NCBI RefSeq assembly: GCF_003851545.1
Contig: NZ_BHVX01000014.1
Location: forward strand, 62,001 to 126,000
Reading direction: 5' to 3'
DNA from: Ralstonia sp. SET104
Lineage (GTDB): Bacteria > Pseudomonadota > Gammaproteobacteria > Burkholderiales > Burkholderiaceae
DNA: 64,000 nt
Below are positions 59,904 to 64,000 of the stretch, one piece after another. Under the pieces are notes generated by a model, which ran no database searches, had not been told where the DNA came from, and saw only the letters and a program-made list of their open reading frames with translations. Every line of letters begins with the position of its first letter. The first letter of the stretch is position 1. The translations under genes and the position numbers were made by a program.

Positions 59904-60982
59904 GACGAGGCGTCCTGCAATTGTTTTGACAGCGTCAGATAGTGCTCGGACTTGCGTGCGAGCGCATGGCTTTGCATCTGGTACACGATCGCCAGTTGCT
60001 GAGCCGCGAGAAAGCTGCCCCGGCCGATGACGCTGCCGTCCATCTCGGGCTGATCGCCGATCTGCAGACAACGGTTGAACACCTGCTCCGCCAGCGGTAG
60101 CCAGCGTGCGCCCGCCTCGTCGGGGTGCTTGGCCGCCGCATCCAGCAAGACCAATCCCAGCGCAAAGCACAGATCCGGAAAGTCGGGCCAGGTGTTGATG
60201 GCGGTATCCGCCTGCGTCAGGGCTTCGTCCATCCGGCCTGCCTTGCCGAGGCTGTACACATACCGTAGCGCGAGGTTGCGGCGATACGGCGCATCCTGCG
60301 GGGCCAGGCTGAAGGCACGGGCGTAGTAGTTCGTGGCCTTTGCGTAGTCTTCGTGATGCAGTTCGGTTTCTTTGCCGAGCTGGTACAGCACATACGGATC
60401 GTCCGGCCGATGTGCGAGTTCGCCGAGCAGCAATTGCGTATTGCGCTCGCCTTTCTTTTGCATCCTGGCTTCGGTGTAGCCGTCATGGCGCACCACGATC
60501 GGCACGCGTGCCGCCGGCAATGACGAGACCGGCTGCTCATGAATGCGCCCCGTGTAATGCACGCCACGCGGCAGCACACGCGGAATCCACGCAATCAGCC
60601 GGCTGGCGGATTCGGTCGCGCTGTCGGTATCGTTCTTGACGCAAACCACGCCGACTGCCGGGTTTGCACCGATCAGCGTGCGCAGATGTTCGCCGCCGCT
60701 TTCCAGCCATTCGTCTGCGTCGAGGATGAGGTTCCAGTCGGCATTGGCCGCCTGCAGTGCGGTGTTGCGCGCGGCAGAGAAATCGTTCGTCCACACCATG
60801 TGGCTGACGAGCGCGCCGCACGACTCGGCAATGGCCGCGGTGTCGTCAGTGGACCCTGTATCGAGCACCACCATGCGATCGACAAACGGCTTGGCGCTGA
60901 GCAGGCAGCGCGCAATGCTGGCGGATTCATTGCGGGCGATGACAACCAACGCCAGATCGGCACAAGCAGATGGCGTGTTCAT
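59897..60982 (-). CDS. Family 2 glycosyltransferase with TPR-like C-terminus
   Basis: A 361-residue GT-A enzyme. The N-terminal part has V-V-I-A-R-N-E-S-A-S-I (13-23), D-T-G-S-T-D-D-T (41-48) and the metal-binding DAD motif (88-90) with N-D-F-S-A-A-R-N-T-A. The C-terminal third is helical with TPR-like repeats (about 200-340). Such GT-TPR proteins transfer sugars to proteins or cell-surface glycans. It converges on fliT with 7-base overlap, next to the flagellin export genes, so flagellin glycosylation is a reasonable guess but not proven. Confidence 0.83.
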   Translation of the reverse strand: MNTPSACADLALVVIARNESASIARCLLSAKPFVDRMVVLDTGSTDDTAAIAESCGALVSHMVWTNDFSAARNTALQAANADWNLILDADEWLESGGEHLRTLIGANPAVGVVCVKNDTDSATESASRLIAWIPRVLPRGVHYTGRIHEQPVSSLPAARVPIVVRHDGYTEARMQKKGERNTQLLLGELAHRPDDPYVLYQLGKETELHHEDYAKATNYYARAFSLAPQDAPYRRNLALRYVYSLGKAGRMDEALTQADTAINTWPDFPDLCFALGLVLLDAAAKHPDEAGARWLPLAEQVFNRCLQIGDQPEMDGSVIGRGSFLAAQQLAIVYQMQSHALARKSEHYLTLSKQLQDASSQ

Positions 60983-61422
60983 TCGCGGTCGTCCGCCGTG
61001 GCGAGTGCGTCAAGCAGCTTGCGCAGCACATTGCGCGTGGCGCCAATCTCATCGAGTTCCAGTGGAATCTTGCAGGCAAGCGCTTCGGGCACCTTGGCGG
61101 CACGCTCGCGCAGTGCGCGGCCGGCATCAGACAATTCGATGACGACGCGGCGCTGGTCATCGGGGTCGCGCGTGCGGGTGACGAGGCCTTGTTCTTCCAG
61201 GCGTTTAAGCAGTGGCGTGAGCGTGCCGGTATCGAGATACAGCGTGCGGCCGAGATCACCCACGGCACACGGCGCCTGTTGCCAGCACGCCAGCATCACC
61301 AGGTATTGCGGATAAGTCAGGCCCAGTTCATCCAGCAGTGGGCGGTAGAGGCGCGTCAGCAGGTGGCCGGCGGCATACAGAGGAAAGCAAAGCTGCTGAT
61401 CGAGCGCCAGCACGTCGTTCAC
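60979..61422 (-). CDS. ohrR: OhrR, MarR-family organic-peroxide sensor
   Basis: A 147-residue winged-helix regulator with the peroxide-sensing Cys in D-Q-Q-L-C-F-P-L-Y near the N-terminus (position 12 from the chosen start) and the MarR D-D-Q-R-R wing. When oxidised by organic hydroperoxide it leaves DNA and derepresses ohr. The GTG start at 61422 follows GGGAG; an ATG-type start 16 codons earlier is possible. It lies 63 bases downstream of ohr on the same strand. A matching operator is at 61989-62008. Confidence 0.88.
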   Translation of the reverse strand: MNDVLALDQQLCFPLYAAGHLLTRLYRPLLDELGLTYPQYLVMLACWQQAPCAVGDLGRTLYLDTGTLTPLLKRLEEQGLVTRTRDPDDQRRVVIELSDAGRALRERAAKVPEALACKIPLELDEIGATRNVLRKLLDALATADDRE

Positions 61423-61485
61423 GGAAAACTCCCGGGGAACGGTCTGGCGCTCGTGCGGCGAATGCCGCAACGGCCCAAAAAAGGC

Positions 61486-61908
61486 TCAGCGCGTGACCGT
61501 GTTCAATTGGACGTCAATATTGCCACGGACGGCATGCGAATAGGGGCATACGCCATGCGCGGCAGCCACAAGCGCTTCCGCCGTTGCCTGGTCGACGCCC
61601 CCCAAGGTGGCGGCCAGCGACACCGTGAGCGCAAATCCGCCGTCATCGCGCGGGCCAATGCCGACCGTGGCCACGACTGACGTCGACGCCAGCTTGATCT
61701 GCTTGCCGCGTGCAACATGCAGCACAGCGTTTTCAAAACAGGCGGCATAACCGGCGGCAAACAGTTGTTCCGGGTTGGTGGCCGCACCGCCCGCGCCGCC
61801 GAGTTCGCGCGGCAGCGAGAGGGGCAGATCGAGCGTGCCATCGGCGCTGCGAATATGGCCGGCACGGCCGCCTTCTGCGGTGACTTGGGTCTGGTAGAGC
61901 GTCTTCAT
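61486..61908 (-). CDS. ohr: Organic hydroperoxide resistance protein Ohr
   Basis: A 140-residue Ohr with the redox pair Cys57 (GYAACF) and Cys121 (CPYSHAV) and the typical N-terminal K-T-L-Y-Q-T. It reduces organic hydroperoxides with dihydrolipoamide. Its promoter region carries a clear OhrR-type inverted repeat. It is one of two Ohr genes in the window; the other is at 13307-13741. Start chosen at 61908; four codons upstream a GTG is possible. Confidence 0.94.
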   Translation of the reverse strand: MKTLYQTQVTAEGGRAGHIRSADGTLDLPLSLPRELGGAGGAATNPEQLFAAGYAACFENAVLHVARGKQIKLASTSVVATVGIGPRDDGGFALTVSLAATLGGVDQATAEALVAAAHGVCPYSHAVRGNIDVQLNTVTR

Positions 61909-61988
61909 GGTCGGGTTCACTTATTTGGGAAGGGAAACCCGGTCGGCGACATGTCGGCCGGGGGATCGATCTTAAATCGATGACGCAA

Positions 61989-62008
61989 TTATATTGTGTG
62001 CAATATAA
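61989..62008. promoter_or_regulatory. OhrR-type operator upstream of ohr
   Basis: TTATATTG-TGTG-CAATATAA, a perfect 8-4-8 inverted repeat about 80 bases upstream of ohr. It fits the AT-rich inverted-repeat type known for OhrR. Confidence 0.75.
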
Positions 62009-62069
62009 ATAGCAAGGGTCGCCGGAAGCTCTTTTCCGCAACGAGGGAAAAGGGCGGAAGAGCGTGATG

Positions 62070-62399
62070 TCAGATCGACATGCTCATGATGCTTTGGTAT
62101 GCCGAGACCAACTTGTTGCGCACCTGCACGGCGGTCTGCATGTCGATATTGGCCTTTTGCAGCGAAAGCATCACGTCGTGCAGGTCGACGTCGTTGTTGC
62201 CCATTTCAAAGCTGCGCGAGATGGTTTCGGCCTTTTGCTGCGAGGCGTCAACACGATCCAGCGATGACTTAAGCACGAAGCCGAAGTCAACACTGGGTTT
62301 GCCGGCATTGCCGCTGGCGGTGCTGCCACCAACGGCGGAGGACGGTGCCAGCACGCTGTTCATCAGCGAGACCACGGAGTTGGCGTTGGAGAGATCCAT
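62070..62399 (-). CDS. fliE: Flagellar hook-basal body adaptor FliE
   Basis: A 109-residue protein with the FliE C-terminal signature D-V-M-L-S-L-Q-K-A-N-I-D-M-Q-T-A-V-Q-V-R-N-K-L-V-S-A-Y-Q, linking the MS ring to the rod. It starts 13 bases after the stop of the glycosyltransferase gene. It is not next to fliF in this window. Confidence 0.94.
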   Translation of the reverse strand: MDLSNANSVVSLMNSVLAPSSAVGGSTASGNAGKPSVDFGFVLKSSLDRVDASQQKAETISRSFEMGNNDVDLHDVMLSLQKANIDMQTAVQVRNKLVSAYQSIMSMSI

Positions 62400-62411
62400 G
62401 TGGGATGTGAC

Positions 62412-63686
62412 TCAGGGAAATTTGGCGAGCGTTTCGAGTTCCGAGACGAAGCGCACTTCACGGCCGGCCGGCACCGGGATATCCAGCGGAATTGGTGTCA
62501 CGACGATGGTGTGCTGCGGAATGGGCGCGTCGTCGTCAAGCACCAGGAACGCCGTCTGGGCAAAGCCTTGCGCATGGTGAAAGACTTGCAGCGGCGCGCG
62601 GCGCAGGGTTGCGTACCGGGGCGGCTCGGGCTTGAACGGGTCAAGCTTGGTCAGGTATTCAAACGCGGCGTTGACGCGGTACAAGTCATACGGCGCGGGC
62701 AGGTCGGCCACTTCACCCAGCGCGCGGACGCGGTTGGCGATGTAGTAGTTGTCGATCCAGTTGCCGCCTTCATGTGTGCGCAGGCGCAGCGCTACCTTCA
62801 TGCGCGCGAGCACGAACTGGTTGATGGCATTCAGCCACTCCGGGCGCTCGGCTGCAGGCAGCGTGTGTGAGAACTTGCCGAACAGGTACTCCAGGCCGCC
62901 GCGGTAGCGGTCCCATGCGTACTTCACTTCTTCGTTACCGGCCTGGGCGCGGGTCTCGTCGGCAAAGTAGCGCGTGACCGAGCGGTAGAACGGCGTTTTG
63001 CTGAAATACACGGCGCTGCTGCCGAGCATTTCCGCTGCATGCACGAAAGCGTAGAACGCGTGCTCGGGCGCGCTGAAGTAGATGCGGTTCATGACCTCGC
63101 GGCGCGCCAGGTAGATCTCCGGAAACAGATGGTGCGAAAGGACCAGCGCCAGCAGCTTGGGGTAATCGTGCTGCTCGATCAGATAGTTGTCATCCTGACG
63201 GTAGAAGGCGGTCACGTCCTGCCGCGTCGGCAGGTCATGGATGAGCCACGGCGCGAAGATGACATCCACGCCCGGGTTGCGCTCGAAGATGTCGATGTTG
63301 TTGTTGATCTCGGCCAGGATCGGCAGGTCGTCATCGGCGTGATAGAGCACGTACGAGCCGCGCGCGCTGCGATAGAGCTGGTTCAGGTTTTCAGCCGAGC
63401 CCAGGTTGGACGGGCGGCGGAAATACCGGATGTTCAGCTTGTCCTGATAGCGCGCAACGACCTCTTCCGTGTTGTCGGCCGAGCAGTTGTCACCGATCAG
63501 CAGTTCGTAGCTGAATTTCAGTTCGCCAATCTGCGAGACGAGTTCTGCTAGCAGGTTGTCGAGGTAACGCGCGCGGTTGTAGGTCGGGATGCAGACGCTC
63601 AGCGCGACTTGCTGCACGACCTCATCCTGCTTGTTCGATGCCACGTTTTCGTGGGCTGCGGGTTGGACTGCTGCAATCTCACTCAT
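62412..63686 (-). CDS. Family 2 glycosyltransferase upstream of fliE
   Basis: A 424-residue GT-A glycosyltransferase starting MSEIAAVQP, with V-C-I-P-T-Y-N-R-A-R (31-40), G-D-N-C-S-A-D-N-T (66-74) and the acidic metal site ADDD (117-120). The N-terminal 25 residues are Ala/Gln-rich and the C-terminus is helical. The start overlaps the upstream gene's stop (ATGAGTGA), so the two are translationally linked, and fliE follows within 13 bases. The acceptor is unknown; flagellar or LPS glycan is possible. Confidence 0.85.
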   Translation of the reverse strand: MSEIAAVQPAAHENVASNKQDEVVQQVALSVCIPTYNRARYLDNLLAELVSQIGELKFSYELLIGDNCSADNTEEVVARYQDKLNIRYFRRPSNLGSAENLNQLYRSARGSYVLYHADDDLPILAEINNNIDIFERNPGVDVIFAPWLIHDLPTRQDVTAFYRQDDNYLIEQHDYPKLLALVLSHHLFPEIYLARREVMNRIYFSAPEHAFYAFVHAAEMLGSSAVYFSKTPFYRSVTRYFADETRAQAGNEEVKYAWDRYRGGLEYLFGKFSHTLPAAERPEWLNAINQFVLARMKVALRLRTHEGGNWIDNYYIANRVRALGEVADLPAPYDLYRVNAAFEYLTKLDPFKPEPPRYATLRRAPLQVFHHAQGFAQTAFLVLDDDAPIPQHTIVVTPIPLDIPVPAGREVRFVSELETLAKFP

Positions 63687-64000
63687 GGATGAACTCGCGC
63701 CAGTTAAGCGTCTGCGGACGCATGTACTGCTTGCTCGCCGGGCCATGATTTGCGATCAGGTCCAGGCTGCTGACAAAGGGAGTGAACTCGCCGTGCAATT
63801 GCGTATAGGGCAGCAGGGCGTAGTTCATGTATTCAACGGTGATGCCGTGTTGTTCAAACTCGGCGTGGGCCAGGTAGTGCTTGGCGCCGTGTCCGGTGAT
63901 GTATTTGGTGCCATGCAGTTTCTGCACGATGGCGAGCACACGGCCGGTGTTGCTGCCGGGCACGGCCAGTTCGGGCGCGTCGATGAACTTGCTGTCCATC
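63679..64000 (-). CDS. WbqC-like family protein, 5' end outside window
   Basis: The C-terminal 107 residues of a protein that continues past the window edge. Features such as Y-M-N-Y, P-Y-T-Q-L-H-G-E-F-T-P-F-V-S-S-L-D-L-I-A-N-H-G are typical of WbqC-like proteins found with O-antigen and flagellar-glycan genes. The Met near 63999 is probably internal. It overlaps the following glycosyltransferase gene by eight bases. Confidence 0.75.
   Translation of the reverse strand, partial: MDSKFIDAPELAVPGSNTGRVLAIVQKLHGTKYITGHGAKHYLAHAEFEQHGITVEYMNYALLPYTQLHGEFTPFVSSLDLIANHGPASKQYMRPQTLNWREFIHE

Noticed and set aside
1-64000. CRISPR array, insertion sequence, prophage, rRNA or tRNA gene
   Set aside because: No regularly spaced repeats, no transposase or phage motifs, and no cloverleaf-like or rRNA-like stretch seen while reading both strands; a dedicated search was not possible here.

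Overview
The window looks like chromosomal DNA of a high-GC betaproteobacterium, most likely the genus Ralstonia (R. pickettii group). The basis is the family resemblance of the proteins, the 273-residue flagellin with a Ralstonia-type N-terminus, the short H-NS-like protein with a C-terminal W-S-G-R-G-R motif, and the split fli/flg gene order. No rRNA, tRNA, insertion sequence, prophage or CRISPR array was seen.

Layout. (1) 1-3021: metal resistance, with the end of a CadA-type P-type ATPase facing a cadR regulator and a Cys-rich copper-storage-like protein. (2) 3150-5400: leuA with a Leu-rich upstream frame that may be a regulatory leader. (3) 5403-9840: a minus-strand operon of ABC ATPase, FtsX/MacB permease, LolA-like periplasmic protein and outer-membrane barrel, which together look like a cell-envelope export line. 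(4) 10440-14349: a two-subunit molybdenum hydroxylase (IorAB type), an Ohr peroxidase and a MocA-like cytidylyltransferase. (5) 14365-23057: a minus-strand catabolic cluster for an unidentified acid sugar: DapA-type aldolase/lyase, Fe-alcohol dehydrogenase, a DUF1537 kinase fused in frame to PdxA2, Na+/solute symporter, cytoplasmic sialidase-fold protein, DeoR regulator and SDR. Its upstream region (23058-23802) holds inverted repeats and a cluster of DnaA-box-like sequences. (6) 23803-30970: a small lipoprotein, a GGDEF/EAL protein with a degenerate GGDEF, a small membrane protein, H-NS family protein, GntR regulator, porin and a LuxR-type regulator with a degenerate receiver.

(7) 31432-62399: most of a flagellar regulon. 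It contains flgNMA (minus), flgBCDEFGHIJ-flgKL (plus), fliLMNOPQR (minus), fliC-fliD-fliS-fliT (plus) and fliE (minus). A YoaK-family protein, a FAD oxidoreductase/FabG pair and a small unknown protein interrupt it between flgL and fliR. A c-di-GMP GGDEF-EAL protein and a second pseudo-receiver regulator sit between fliL and fliC. Sigma-28 type promoters can be read in front of flgM, flgK, fliC and fliD, fitting a FliA/FlgM late-gene circuit. Glycosyltransferases next to fliT and directly upstream of fliE suggest flagellar or surface glycosylation. An ohrR-ohr pair with a clear operator lies between fliT and fliE.

The best candidates for undescribed biology are the acid-sugar cluster with its kinase-dehydrogenase fusion and cytoplasmic sialidase-fold protein, the DnaA-box cluster, the possible leuA leader, and the two regulators lacking the phospho-acceptor Asp.
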